Source: Varroa destructor (lineage: Eukaryota > Arthropoda > Arachnida > Mesostigmata > Varroidae). Taken from it: a stretch of DNA of 64,000 nucleotides. The position numbers and the translations under genes are program-made. The notes under the pieces are model-generated. The model was not told the DNA's origin. It did no database searches and was given only the letters and a program-made list of their open reading frames with translations. Position 1 is the first letter of the stretch, and each line of letters starts with the position of its first letter. The stretch lies in contig NW_019211454.1 of NCBI RefSeq assembly GCF_002443255.2, positions 13,104,248 through 13,168,247 on the forward strand, in the 5' to 3' direction. Positions 40,881 to 53,602 of the stretch are shown one piece after another.

Positions 40881-40914
<34 letters not shown>
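40881..40914. repeat. (AT)n microsatellite
   Basis: A pure AT dinucleotide run followed directly by a T-rich stretch; read directly from the sequence. Confidence 0.95.
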
Positions 40915-40922
<8 letters not shown>

Positions 40923-41570
40923 CCTTTTTATAGCATATCTGAGTGCCACATTTTCCCACTGCTTGAAATCCATCAAACAGCATATTCAAATCGTTCAAGA
41001 TGGCTAACTTAGCTGTTCCTTGAGCTCTAAAATTTATCAGTTTTTGCCACTTTTTAAAACAAATTTTTAATTAGAGCGGAGTACTGCATATACATAATAG
41101 ATTACTCAGATGGGATTGTAAAGTACAGGTACGCGCATAAGACTTCATTATGACATTTGCCGGGTAGTCAGTACTACAGCAAACGATAGACAACATCGTC
41201 GTTCTACTACAGGCTTCGTTCCTTGTCACTGTTCTGACTAGTTCACACTCGTAACTTGTAAAATAGGATTTAATCGAAAGGGCATTACGACATTACAATC
41301 GATTGCAAGCAAGGCCCAAGATCCTTTTCTGATGTTAAATAAGACGAATAGATTCGGACTGGTCGCTCCATCTATGCTCACTCTTGTTAAACCAATAGCC
41401 CTGTCGTTGTGCTTTTCTTACGTAGGTTGTTGTAGCGGCTGTTACACGTGGTGCCACCTTTGTCAGTAAAAATTTGGTTATTCTTGCCTAACTAAGTTAG
41501 TTTTTAAAAGATAAAATGCAATATGCCGCTATGAAGCCCACAGGTCACTTATTACACACACGCAGTTTTT

Positions 41571-41632
41571 TGCCACAGCGGCTGGCTTAGTAACCAGAAG
41601 CGGAAGTGGGTTCGATTGCTCCGTACGAAAAC
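41571..41632 (+). repeat. tRNA-derived SINE-like relic
   Basis: GCTGGCTTAGTAACCAGAAG resembles an anticodon arm (CTGG pairing with CCAG) and is followed at 41608-41617 by a B box GGGTTCGATT. The A-box side is eroded and no acceptor stem is visible, so it is listed as a repeat and not as a tRNA gene. Confidence 0.35.
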
Positions 41633-42533
41633 TATATGTTTTATATGGACCATACTGAAGCAGTGCTCAAGCTAAGCTAACGTAGGGCTTTGGCGATATT
41701 CGATTTGGTCACAGATGTATTGAATCACAACTATGAATCTAAATTTAACGATAAAGCTAAATATCCATTTACCTTCCATTACCTTAGTCTTTCGATACTA
41801 TAGATACCCATAAAGTTTGTCAAATGCCTGAAAAGATCTTCAGCTAATTGTTTCTTAAAGAATATGTTTTGTGTATGATTAATTTCTGTGATTAATACAA
41901 TTATGTCTGGGGCCCGCTGTCTGCGATCGTTCTACAGAGATAGTTTATATAAGGCTGACTAGAATCAGTTGTGAGCATGAAGATTCAACACTATTCGATC
42001 AACTTGTTTTTTAGTTGCTAAACATAGTCGTTCACTGTAGCAATTGAAGCTATGGTCTTGACCATAGAAGACCGTTGGGTTGGAGCGTACACTTCTTGCC
42101 AGACGTGGAAAAAGGCAAAAGCGTAGTAAGATCAGTTGACAGTTGACTGATTTCAATGAACTTTGCGGGCCTGAGTTATGCTCACAGATTCACCAATTTA
42201 AATCTATCACTCCAAACTGTCTGAAAAATTTTCCACATGATCCAGCTTAGTGCCTTTTTACGGAACAAATGGTTGTGAATTTGATATATCAACATGTGTG
42301 ACATACCACACATCAATACAAAACAGCAAGAAAGTTCTCCGTTCTTTCTTTACATTGAATATTAAAATAACAACGTCTTTCCTCGATCACATTTTGCGCC
42401 GCACTTTTTGTAATTTCTCCTAGGATCATTACGTCATCTTTGGCATTGATGATTGTCCTCAAGTTAAAGAGTCATCTTCGAGTTAGTCGTAACATTTTCG
42501 GTGTCCGTCTTATGTGTTGGTCCTTAGAACATC

Positions 42534-45500
42534 TTACTGGTCTGCCACAGAGCGCGCTTCTTCGCTCTTGGTCTTTGACCAGGGCTGCTCCTCGGCAGTA
42601 GCGAACATTGCAAAAGTGATCGCTCCCACAAAGCTAATGGTTGCCGTTGTGTAGAACACATTATTGTATTGGGCATAGGTTGCCTGAATAATGAAATGGA
42701 CATGTTAATGTTTACGAGCATAAGTGAGTCGTAAACATTTTTATGATATACATTTAATAGACAACAAACAAACATGATGACGTTGGCGTAGCACTATTAT
42801 TATTATTTCAATTATAGTCTACAGAAAAATGGCTGCGGAATATGCTTTTTTAATCGCTCTTAGGTTTAACTTACATTTTGACTTGTCATGACGCCGACCA
42901 AGAGAGGAGCCACGATACCACTGCAATTTCCAATCGTGTTGCCAAAGCCCATCACAGACCCTGCGAGATCCGGCGCTAAATCGAGGGCCATTGCCGCATT
43001 ACCACCCCCACTTAGAGCCAGGCTCGTGATTGAGCAACAAAGAATTATTGCTACCAGATTCCAGTTGCAGCTGGACGAAGAAAGAGAGATCGATAAATGA
43101 TTATTAACGCGTTGTTTGCGCACATGGTAGGCGAAAAATATATTCAACTTGACTATATGATGATTTACATTACTAAAAACTACACATGACAAAAAAGTAG
43201 CGACAACGGTTTTATTTTGCACGACATCTTTCTACAGTACGTAATTTCTAACGCTCTATGGCTAAATTTTTTGGCTATAATTTCATACCTTGATAAATGT
43301 CATCGGCAAATGCAATATGTTCGAAATGTAATGAAGTCGAGTGGACGAAAAATCTTGTTTCCTGCTGAGGGTATTTTGCTTTTCCTTTAGTCGGATATTC
43401 AAATATCGACGTAAATCACAAGTAAATAATAAAGGGAACATCCCCGCAAATACAAGAACCCCAAAAAAATATCACTTTCTAGGAATCTCCGTTTTTTACT
43501 AATAATACTTTTTGAACATTCGGAATCCATTCAATTTCTTTTGAACACATAACATATTACTAGCGGTTTATGAAACTATATAATATGAAATCATATTAGT
43601 TATTATTGTTAAATAATAGAGTATTGGAAGCATTTGATTCTAAAGACCTAGGTCAGAGAATGCTATCAAGATACGTTATTTCTTTCCATAAGTTCGACTA
43701 CACCGCTGAGTATTGCATCTACGAAGATGTCTGTTGGCTCATTGTGGCACCTATTTATTACACATTAATTAACAAACCCAATTCTCGTGACTAGAAGCAG
43801 CATGACACCGGAGATGACAGCTGACGCGCATTCAAACAACTTCCTAATATTGGTTCGGGTCATAATGTTTGATTGAATAAGACGATCAGATACCGCACCA
43901 CTGGAGAAAGCCACACATGCGTAACAAACAAAGAATAATGCATTCAGAGCTCCGTTCTGAAATGAAAGAAACTGATTAGTATATTTATTATCGTATTGAT
44001 AAACGGAGGAGCTGAATTTGTATTAAGAAGACAACCGAAAAACTTTATCTGTATCAGAAGTAACAAGGCCTTGTCAAGCTATTGAGCTAATTTGGTACAA
44101 CCAGTAGATAATAAGGGACGTATGCTTGAAAGGCGAACCATCCCACAGTATTTAAATCCAGGTTTCAAACCTTTACGACCATTAAATGCATCGCAACGTG
44201 GTTATATCTGTTCTTTCTCTCATAGACCGCCTTCAGTAATTACATAAACAGTGGATGTACGTTTAATATGTAATATACCGGAATCTGCTGTATCTATACC
44301 TTTGTCATTGAGATATGGAAGATCGTATCGATAAATATAGGCATCTGCGTCAAAAACAAATAGAGGGTAAGGGAGGTACAGAACCGAGCCGTTGCAAACA
44401 GCCAAACGGGCTTCGAGGTGATTATGGTCAGCCATGGGATCTGAAAGAAACGGTAGATAATTTCAAGATGACGCGCCGCAATTAACACTTTAAAGTGAAG
44501 GCAAGCGAAAAATTTATAGATTTTATACTGTATATGTTGTTTAGGTGCATGGTTAGATTAATATAATTTACAGGAAACCATTTTCAATGCTATGTAGCGG
44601 ACATGCGATTTCAATTATGGACAACATCACTGATTTATTATCGCTCTTTGTATACATAATTAGTTACCTTTCGTGCGGGTGAGTGTGTTATGCCTCGGTT
44701 TTGAATAATATACCTTCGCTCTTCGTCTGAGATCCAGCGATGATTCTCCGGCTGGGATGTCGCGCAGATATACCACACGACTGACCAGACAACACCCAGT
44801 GCACCTGGTTGGTTAAACCACCGTTCGAGATCAATGGAACGTCGTGACAGATCACGACAAAAACAAAAATACAACCGCTTTCAGTTTACGAACAGTTTAT
44901 TACTGCTACTGATACATTTTGAGTGTACTTGTGTTACTCGCAAGACGCAACACACGTTTTAAGCTATCTGTTACAAACATTTTTGTTGACTCTTTTGGCG
45001 TCCCATTGATTGGTTTGTCCAACCCCAATTGTAATGCTAACAGTTATATTGTTACATTACTAAATAATCGCTGCGTATAGAGATCTAAAAGAAGAGGAGT
45101 TAAACCTTATCGAAAGCATCCACGGTTTGACGTAATCTAAGCTCAGCTCTAGGAGTAATCTAGGAGTCTAGGCTCAGATATATTTAATCCCTGATGCCTT
45201 GTACAAGCGTTTACACAAATTTACCAGAAGGACAAGTTAGAAAATCTCTCGGTGCAAGGTGAATATTAAGAACATCGTGGGAACTCTACAAGATCAAGTG
45301 GGTCTTTACCGGGAATGTAGAAGGCAGCAGGCCAGCCCAGTGATGATTGACAGAGCGCAGCCGCCATCGGCAGTGTAATAACCGTTCCTATGTTCGATCC
45401 GATTATACAGAGATTTACCATGGTCGTACGTTCCTGAACAGGAGACCATCGAGCCATCAGGCAGAATACCGACGGAAAGGTCACACCCTAGCATAAGACA

Positions 45501-48500
45501 GCCGACGTGCATCCATGTAAATATGAATAAAAAATATTCAGTTAAACGATAAATTGTTGATTTTTTATGCGCAGCAAAAAATAGATCGCACAGACCTTCC
45601 ATACATACTCTTGTGTGAACGATAATACAATCGAATAGGAAAATATTGAATTGAATATTCATTATCACCGCACGTGGCTAAATACGATAGAACAAAAAGT
45701 AAGGTTTCCATCCAACCCTTGCTTTGCTTAACGATGGTCACAATTTTGTCTAAGGTGTTGCGCTACCGAACCTTGTAAAGGACAAAGTAAATGATTCCAA
45801 AGAGAAAAATAATCTAGAAAATCTAAAAAATAACTTGGAAAATGCAAGGGCTAAGTGAAATGAGATTGTCGAAATGCTTCCAAAAAATGATTTTACCCCC
45901 GGACATTTCAGTTGTACCGATACGAGCCCTCTTTTCCAAAAGATTACACCCCAGACCATTCCGATATCAACGATATTACCGAAATTTGATTCTATTACTA
46001 TTATATTATATTACACCGGAGGAAATTAAAATAATTTTAGGACGCTTTCTCTCAAAAAGGATCTCAATCTGAATATGGCGCTACCAAAAACCCTTTAACG
46101 CAGATTTCTTCCCGCACAGTAGATAGGGGGATGTCTGGCCCTTAATTTAAAATCTTAAGTTTCCAAGAGATTTCCAGGCATACAGATCCATCAGGGAGGC
46201 TAATCGCCTCGTATCAAGAGTAAATTATACCAGAAGAGAATATCCTGTTGCTGCAGGAGGTCCTCAGGCTTTGATAGTAGAGATGATTTTTGCACCTGTG
46301 ATAACGTGCATAGGATCTCACAGTACATTGGGGTTTCCTCAATTACGATGTTAATGGCTAAGCACTCGTTGTCTATAATTCTTAAAAGCGGCGCCCTGGA
46401 AACTAAGGAAATTACGCACTGACGGATATTCCTGGCTGGCTCTGATCGCAAGCACACCGAATATGCAGCAGTTAAAGCTAGCAGAACAGCCATTGCCTTT
46501 TTGCTTAATATTGGACGTGGGTTTAATTCCAACGGGTGAGCCCTTGCAGAAACGCTATAGAGTGTGATACTTTCAGCCTTTAGGCTTACAACCTGGGGCA
46601 TAATAGTCAAGCTTCTAAATAGGATACGGCGACCAGCAATAATGTCACGGCTTGGTCTTGCGTGTCGACACAATACGAAAATCGGAAATTTAAGTCATCA
46701 TCTTGTGTAGCTCGTAATAAGTCAACAATAGTTTTTATATGGGCTCGTAATAATTTTTTGCCACCCATTTTTTGCTACAATATTTTTGCAAACCAGAAAT
46801 GCGAGAGTTACGCGAGAGAGGAAAATGCGTCCTCAGAAAAGATATTGGTGCGTAACACGCTTTCAACCGGTGCACTGCGTTCCATAAAGGATGAATAGCT
46901 TCTTTATCCGCTTTAAAAAGATGCACTTCTTTTTTATGCAAGCTAAGGACAATGCTGTCATATAAAGAGCTAATAAGGTTTGCTCGAGACCAAAACCAAA
47001 TATAATTTTACAGAAATGTCTAATAGTGATGCTTCTGAGATTTCCCCTTGCTAAAAATAAAGACGATAGGCTACAGATCACCTAAAACACCTTAAGCTCA
47101 GGTGTTGTGAAGGCAGTGAATACTTTAGTCGTGCAGCCCAGTTTCCGCCCAATTTTCTATTCTTCTCTATAGAAAAAAATGCAATACTTTTAGAATTGCT
47201 CACCTCTGTAATGCCTTCAATAGCACGCAGGGCGATGAGACCGTAGATGCTCCATCGGGCAACCCAATGTGTGACCAATGTGAACACTGACGTGAGAAAG
47301 ATGCCGTAACCGAATACCCATTTAATGGAATACTTATCTGCCATAATTCCGCCGAGTACCTGAGTGCTGGTGTATCCAACAAAGAATGCATTCTCCACAA
47401 TTTTTTGTTCGAGCTTGGGCCATATGAATTCGCCCTGTAAGACATAGGAATTCTACTATTAACAACGACCATAGGTTCTGGGTGATCATGACATATTCTC
47501 CAGAACCTTCCTTTAATTCTTATGATTAGCGTTATAAAGTATTTACAAGACCATCATTTTTTGAATAACTTGTTAGAGTTTTCAAGTTACATTAAGTTGT
47601 TACAAGCGAATCCGGCGGATTTCCATATCAATAAACCATTTGGGCTTGAATGAGGATTTTATATAGGTGTTAAAGGTACTCTCCTTTTTTCAAAATATGT
47701 CCCAGTGCTCTGGCAGCCTCCAGATAGCCATATATGTATTATTCGAGTTCCCATATGTAATTTAGCTATTTATGGGTTCTCAAAGTAAATATGTAGTGGG
47801 ATATGCTTGCCCACTAGTGCTGTTTGGAAAGCTCTATAATCACACGGACTTAGATTGGGAGGAAAACGGGTTGAATCTTCCCTTACTCAATCAGGTTCTT
47901 GCAGTTTTCGATAAATGGTTAAAATTTTGTTAGTTTTGGCTAACAGGACTCTTAGACTTCAAACTCTGCTTGTGAAAGGTCTTCAGTTGCGGTAATGCGT
48001 TATTTGTTTTTCGGGTCCCACGTCCAGTCATCTCCGTTCTGGACATGTTTACTCGATTCACGTATTGTGCTCTCGCTCAAGACCTACTTGCCTATTCATT
48101 AATCTCGGATAAATTTCCGCAGTACTGTGACCTGCGAAGGACAAAAGCTTCACAACTGAGCGTTGATTGTAAAACTGAAATATGTTTAAATATGTTTTTT
48201 CTTTTTAACGTGTTCCTTGTAGAGTAAACTCAGTTGGCTTTCACTCACGAAGATCTGAAGGACTAAGGTAGTTATCAGTCAAATTTAATCTGCTAGTAGC
48301 GTGTAGTTCAATTTCAAGATCCGCCCGATTCGTTTGTAAGGGTCTAACCTTTATTATGAAAATAAATTTGTTTAGTTAGAAATTGATATAACGAGTTATA
48401 TTTTATTGATGTCCTCACTACTTGCAAGTTTAATAGATAATTAGTATACCGGCTTCGGGGCAACACTAATATTTCCTGAAGGCAGACATGTTCCATCGTC

Positions 48501-48865
48501 TGCGCTAGAAACGTTTTTGCCTTTTGAGCCGACCATTTGGATGATTGCGACCGACATGTTGATTCGCATTGAATACGCCAGTGCCAATCCGGTGAACACC
48601 AGAAGACAGATGACATATCGGTGCCGCAAAAGACCTGCAAGCACCGGCAAATCGTCTAGGAACAAATCCAGATTTATATAACTCCTATGGTACAAGGTTA
48701 CTACATCACAACACATTACATTCGTTTCTTCAACATGTTTATGGTTTAAAAATATAAATATTGATGTGTATGAATGGTTACCACGCACTAGTCACTCTAT
48801 TGCTTCTCACATCGAAAGCTAAGCGGGTATCGGCAACTCGTAACAGCTGTCGTAGTTGTTTGCAT
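42534..48865 (-). CDS. SLC17-family (sialin-like) anion transporter, gene B
   Basis: An SLC17-family transporter, 483 residues over nine coding exons (minus strand, 5' to 3'): 48811-48865, 48450-48634, 47204-47434, 45310-45487, 44668-44804, 44300-44440, 43778-43956, 42875-43070 and 42534-42683. All junctions are GT-AG except that the donor after 43778 (GTTTGT) is weak; the total frame closes. The first exon (18 codons plus one base) is tentative, chosen because its phase fits and its donor GTGAGA is acceptable. Family marks: TM1 with SMRINMSVAI (R42), STQVLGGIMADKYSIKWVFG, the TM4 motif R150-AIEGITEGVTFPS, ARWSPVQER, PWLTIITSKPVW, VSDRL, and the C-terminal EEQPWS typical of sialin-like proteins. 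It retains both TM4 glutamates (E153, E157), so it is likely a proton-coupled or membrane-potential-driven organic anion carrier. The long intron 45488-47203 contains a 157-codon open frame (46200-46673) of unknown meaning. Confidence 0.87.
46200..46673 (-). other. Unassigned 157-codon open stretch inside an intron of SLC17 gene B
   Basis: An unusually long open frame for this AT-rich DNA, in the same orientation as the host gene; the first ATG in frame is about 25 codons in. It has a short hydrophobic segment (AMAVLLALTAAYSV) and an acidic glutamine-rich end, but no family is recognised and no matching splice sites were identified. It may be a decayed insertion or chance. Confidence 0.2.
47815..47890 (+). 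repeat. tRNA-derived SINE-like relic
   Basis: CGGACTTAGATTGGGAGG followed by GGGTTGAATCTTCC (47868-47882) looks like an anticodon arm and a mutated B box in the right order. The 5' half is too decayed to show a clear A box. Confidence 0.28.
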
Positions 48866-49745
48866 AACTGTGCCTTAAGTTTATGTATCATAAGTTAAGA
48901 AGCGACTGATGTGTATTTAAAAAGTAGTCAATTATTTATGTACTTATATAACACTAAAGAAATACTCGATTTGGTCATAATCACACAATCGTCTGTATAT
49001 TCAAATGTCGTACAGATAGTACCAACCTATTACTAATCTCGGCTAGATTTGTAAAATTACTTCCGCAGAAAGTATCAACAAGCAAAAAAGAATTGGTTCC
49101 TAAAACCTTTCAATAGAAAAAAAATGTCAATACCGGTTGAGTATCATAAGTGGTAGAAAAAAAAAGTGACAAAGCACTCCCCGGAAGGTCATAGCTTTAA
49201 TTTCAGAAATCTTTAATTTAAATCTCCACCAGTTCTCCTCTAATTACGCTTCTCCGATCTCCTTCAGAATGCAACATTTCATCCTCACAGCCTTGCCTTA
49301 TTTACAATTAATTTCTGGCGTCGCGCATCTCAATGTAAAGGTGACTGCTGCTACTTATCTGAGTAAATCGAATAATTACAGGCTGTCCGCCTCAGGCACC
49401 CGGTTACCGGTCTAAGCTCATGTGATGCCGTTCATCTTATCTTAATTGGACTAATGCACGTATAACAAACATTATATTAATTATAATAGATGGCTATTTT
49501 ATGTATGGCCTGACTGGTTGATAAATTATCGCAGTGTGGTATTAAGAGAAATAGAAACGACAATCGTATAAGATGCGATATGATGTACTGTGACAATGCT
49601 GTAATAGACACTTAAATAACTGTTGCGGCACTCATGACTCAGGATCGGCTTCGAATCTTCATTGGGCAGTTAAACTAGTATTAGGTAACCCAACACTGAT
49701 CTGCGCACCGGCTCGTACTTCAGTTGTCGGTATTATTAGCAATAG

Positions 49746-49812
49746 AAAGTGAGCAAAAGAAGTGTACCTGCGCACAAGAGGCAGGTACACATCTCCCTCT
49801 AGCACTCACTTT
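49746..49812. repeat. 67-base hairpin with nested arms
   Basis: An inner perfect 10-bp stem (GTGTACCTGC at 49762-49771 with GCAGGTACAC at 49781-49790, nine-base loop) lies inside an outer 8-bp stem (AAAGTGAG at 49746-49753 with CTCACTTT at 49805-49812). The overall length and imperfect middle resemble a microRNA precursor, though nothing shows it is processed. Confidence 0.6.
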
Positions 49813-50049
49813 GTTGTCGTATCGATGAGTTCATCTCCTATCGAAAGTCCCGTCATAATTTGCACAAGTCATGACCGTCTATTATTATGATTTGTGAACA
49901 ATAAAAACTTTGAATTTGTTCATCGGCATTTTTATCGACGAAGAAAAACTTCAACTTTATAAACTGTTCATTTGCCCATAAACAGAACAAATCTATCCTT
50001 GGTAAAACCCAAGAGAATAGGCACAGAACGCTCGCACCACAAAACTTAC

Positions 50050-50073
50050 AAAAAAAAAAAAAAAAAAAAAAAA
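50050..50073 (+). repeat. Poly(A) run of 24
   Basis: Twenty-four uninterrupted A residues. It could be the tail of a retroposon inserted on the plus strand, but no target-site duplication or recognisable body was found upstream. Confidence 0.9.
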
Positions 50074-52678
50074 GGTTACCATTGTTAAAGTTACGGACGG
50101 CGGTGCACCTTCGAGTGGCAAAAATAGGCAAACGGCCGTGCGTCTAAAATTACATGGCTACGAGACCAAGCGTGCACACTTCATGGCTCCTATAATAATG
50201 TTCAATCCGAAGGTCCTGAGACCTTCAGCTCAATAAAACACTTGTATAGAATAGTCAAATATTGCCGAAAGCTAAAAAAAACTCCACTTTTGGAATATTT
50301 TACTACGCTATCATGGCCAACTATGAAATCGTTCATTCACTTCACCAATAACAACAATGTTTTACGGTCCCTAATTAGCGGGACTTCTACGACAGCCTCA
50401 ACAAACTTAAACGCATAAAGCTAAATTTATGTTAATTCATCGCTCATCCAAATCTCGTCAGCATAGAACCGGATATAAAAAACTTTTTAGAAAAAATCTT
50501 ATTTGTTAGCTGTAAATATTTTTCGTCCTTTAGCTTACGGCACCAGCCCTTCACAGGTCCTATCGTGCTTTCTAAATATACGTAGTTAATTCTTATGGAC
50601 CAATCGTTCAGTTAACAGGAACTGATCCACATAAACATTCTGGTCATGGCTAGTCAGCACGGATCAGTTCCTAGACCGATTGTCGGCTCCATATCGTCGT
50701 TTTTCAGTAGCTATTATATTCACCAACAAAGCCATTTGTCTTCCTTATTTTTCGACACAGAAACAAGCCTTTATCCAACAAAGTACTTATTACCCACTTG
50801 TGCCGAATCTGATAAATTCAACCGTCTTCCAGAGATGATCGTTTCCATTGATTGCTTACGGGGCCTATTTCACAGAATAGACATTAGAACTACTACGAAT
50901 AACGCGATCCTTATTAAATAGTAGCTTTCACACGTCAAAGCTACTAAGAAAGCCTAAAATTGATGACCCTGGACGAAAGGGTACGGTATACCGACGCTAT
51001 ATTTTGTATTGGTATCTCCCTGTCATATAAACTGTCATGTAAACACACTGGCCCGCTCTTTATGACGTACATATATGCACCTCAATTAGGAAAAGAGCAG
51101 AGATTCTATAGGCGAGATTAATATAGACCGATTACTACTTAAAAAAATGCTCGCCTACGTTAATTAAATCTGCCGCCATTTTTACGCCAAACATACGTAG
51201 TTTAAATAGGATCTGAGAAACCGCTTTTGAATTTTACCATGATATAGATCGCATATTTGAACAAATACGTTTATATATAAACGAATAGAAACAGATATAT
51301 ATGTATATGCATTACACCTCAAAAATTATGTGAGTAGAGTACCCAGATATTTACAGACAAAACTCATTCTTCTTCACATAGAAAAATTGGTTCGTTCTGA
51401 TTAAATGCAAATCGACTTTATGACGCAAAGAAGAGGGTGACCTTCGAGACAACATGAAGAGCCAATTCGATTGGGCAGAACACAAGTCTTTTATCGACAT
51501 TGTTACTTCGTTGGTCCCAAACACCTGATCTGCGATCATTTCGTCTATTTGCAGTACCTTCGACTACAGGGTGTCGCGTGAGAATCTTCCCCAGCGCGGC
51601 TGAAAGCGATATGTGACGCTTCATAATGCTTTGAATCATCATATTCGACAACAACTGGTATGTTTCTTCTTAATTACATCGTAAAAGGAAAACTACTTCG
51701 TTTGCTCCATGAATATATCTCATTTTAACAGATAATTAGAGTGTGGGGCATGGTCAATGGTTGTAGTCTGGAACTCCTTTTTTGAGAATCGACGTGCTAC
51801 TTTGCCTACCGCTGACATGTATTCCTATAAAAGTTAGTGCCTTTGCAGAGAAGTACAACATGGGCATATTTCGAAGAATAAATATTTCCAGAAGACTAAA
51901 ACATAGCAATTTCTTCAATACCAATATTCAAATTGAGCCATTCATTAAGAGAATCTTCCGCAACATAGTTTTTACTTGAACTTAAACTCACAACATAAGA
52001 TTTATCCATGTTTTGTTCTATAAACTATCAACTCCAACAGCATCTGTGATAAACAAACGATAGATATAACTAAATACTTATTTTCATTGAAGAAATCTTC
52101 ATGTCGTAATCTTATAACAAGCAACTATTCTATGAAACACGCAGCACCTGTTAGATCCTATTTTATCATTCCCATTGCGGCGTATCAACGGCTGGGGGTA
52201 CGTCTAACTATATGGGTTAAATAGGTCTTTTCACGCCGGAACAGACGCCACCGAGTCGCTCAGCAACGGGTAGTATTCCACTGGTGTCGCAATGGGTTGT
52301 GTGTGACGTGGGGGACAGTTATGCAAACATCACCTTATGACTATGCACTGCCTGCGAAATCTATCCAGTTTTAAATAAAATTCGGAAAGAAACCGATTCC
52401 CATTGGCGATTATCATTTGGGACAACTACTATCTATATTGCTTTCTGTGACGTTTTACAGCGAACATCTAAGTTCTAATGTTTCCAAATGTTGTGTGGAT
52501 TTCTTAGCACAAACGTCTGGATAGAAGAAGGCCTGGCCTGAACGACGAGCTCTGGCCAATGAGAACCTAGGATACGTAACGGCACGGACGCCCCCGGAAC
52601 GATCATCGGTGAACTATTACGTAAAAGTGTATCGAATAGAAAGGTACACAGCACATACGCTGGTTTATTGGTTTTTAG

Positions 52679-53058
52679 TGGGCGAACTGCCGGCCGTCAA
52701 GAAGAAGAGAATGAATGGGAAGAAGTAAGTGTGTAAACTGAAAGAAATTGAAAATCAAGACCCAGAGCTACTGGTGAGTTCTTTTTCCACAAAGTGCATG
52801 AATAATACAGCAGAAAGCATACCTCGTGTATTTGTATCTGCAGGCTGTGTCTGCCTATGGGCAGAAAAGGAATACAAGAATGACAGCAATGACTACGTTG
52901 TCACATTTGTCGACTTTATTGGCTTGTGGACACAGCCGTAGTAGGACTGGAAAAACCCTATATTATATGGCACCCATATATGCCTGGAACATGCATATAG
53001 GTTATATGAATCAGGTAGAGGTAGTGGAGATCTGAAGAAATCTTTCTAACTGAATAAA
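52679..53058 (+). CDS. Candidate 3'-terminal exons of an unidentified gene
   Basis: An exon-like stretch ends at a consensus donor GTAAGT (intron from 52725), or alternatively at GTGAGT (intron from 52774). Both can join the acceptor TTGTATCTGCAG ending at 52843. The joined frame reads ..RQEEENEWEE then AVSAYGQKR.., stopping at 53035. AATAAA follows at 53053-53058, 18 bases after the stop. The signals agree with each other, but the protein was not recognised and its 5' end is missing; a short non-coding transcript is equally possible. Confidence 0.28.
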
Positions 53059-53602
53059 AATACAGTTTTTCATGCATGATTATTCGCTCGTTGCATTACC
53101 AGTTGACTGTAAATGCCTGTTCAACGAAAGATTTAAGACCGCTGGAAAATTGTTGTGTTATAACTACATGATTTCTTGGAACAGTAGCTCTAGCTAAAAA
53201 GGACAACGTCAAACCAATAAAGCGGACGACAATCATTTTCTATCAGACGGAAGTGTTACCTTGATACGCTTCTTAGGACTGCAAAAAATAATTAGGGCTA
53301 AACTTAATAACGTTCTGCAATCTAGATTCTGATATCAATGGATATTTCTGCTGCAAAAATACAATTCAGCTTTTACCGATAATTAGTTTGTTTACAATAA
53401 TAAATCTGTACATAGTTACAATAAATCTGTATCGGTCAAAGCAGCCCGAACATTTGAACTAGTTGAATGTAAGACCATATGAGTCACCGTTATTGCGAGC
53501 ACAATCGTATGTAGTGTTCGGGTAAACTGAGGCACTCATCATCAATTCTGGCCGCTAGCTGTGAGATTCCGGATGAACTAACAGGAAGACAGGGCATCCC
53601 AG

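Larger units (their letters stand above)
37985..42533. other. Region between the convergent 3' ends of SMCR8 and SLC17 gene B
   Basis: Expected to hold both 3' untranslated regions. AATAAA at 38722-38727 could serve SMCR8. A minus-strand frame at 40402-40662 is rich in charged residues but not recognised. The region also holds a 10-bp inverted repeat at 39672-39719, a TA microsatellite at 40881-40914 and a tRNA-like relic at 41571-41632. Confidence 0.5.
48866..52680. other. Region upstream of SLC17 gene B, no recognised gene
   Basis: No coding sequence could be assigned. The part next to 48865 should hold the promoter of SLC17 gene B. It contains the hairpin at 49746-49812, a B-box-like GGCTTCGAATCTTC at about 49648-49660 (probable SINE relic), a 7-bp perfect inverted repeat GAAGGTC/GACCTTC at 50209-50226 and an A24 run at 50050-50073. 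Confidence 0.5.
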
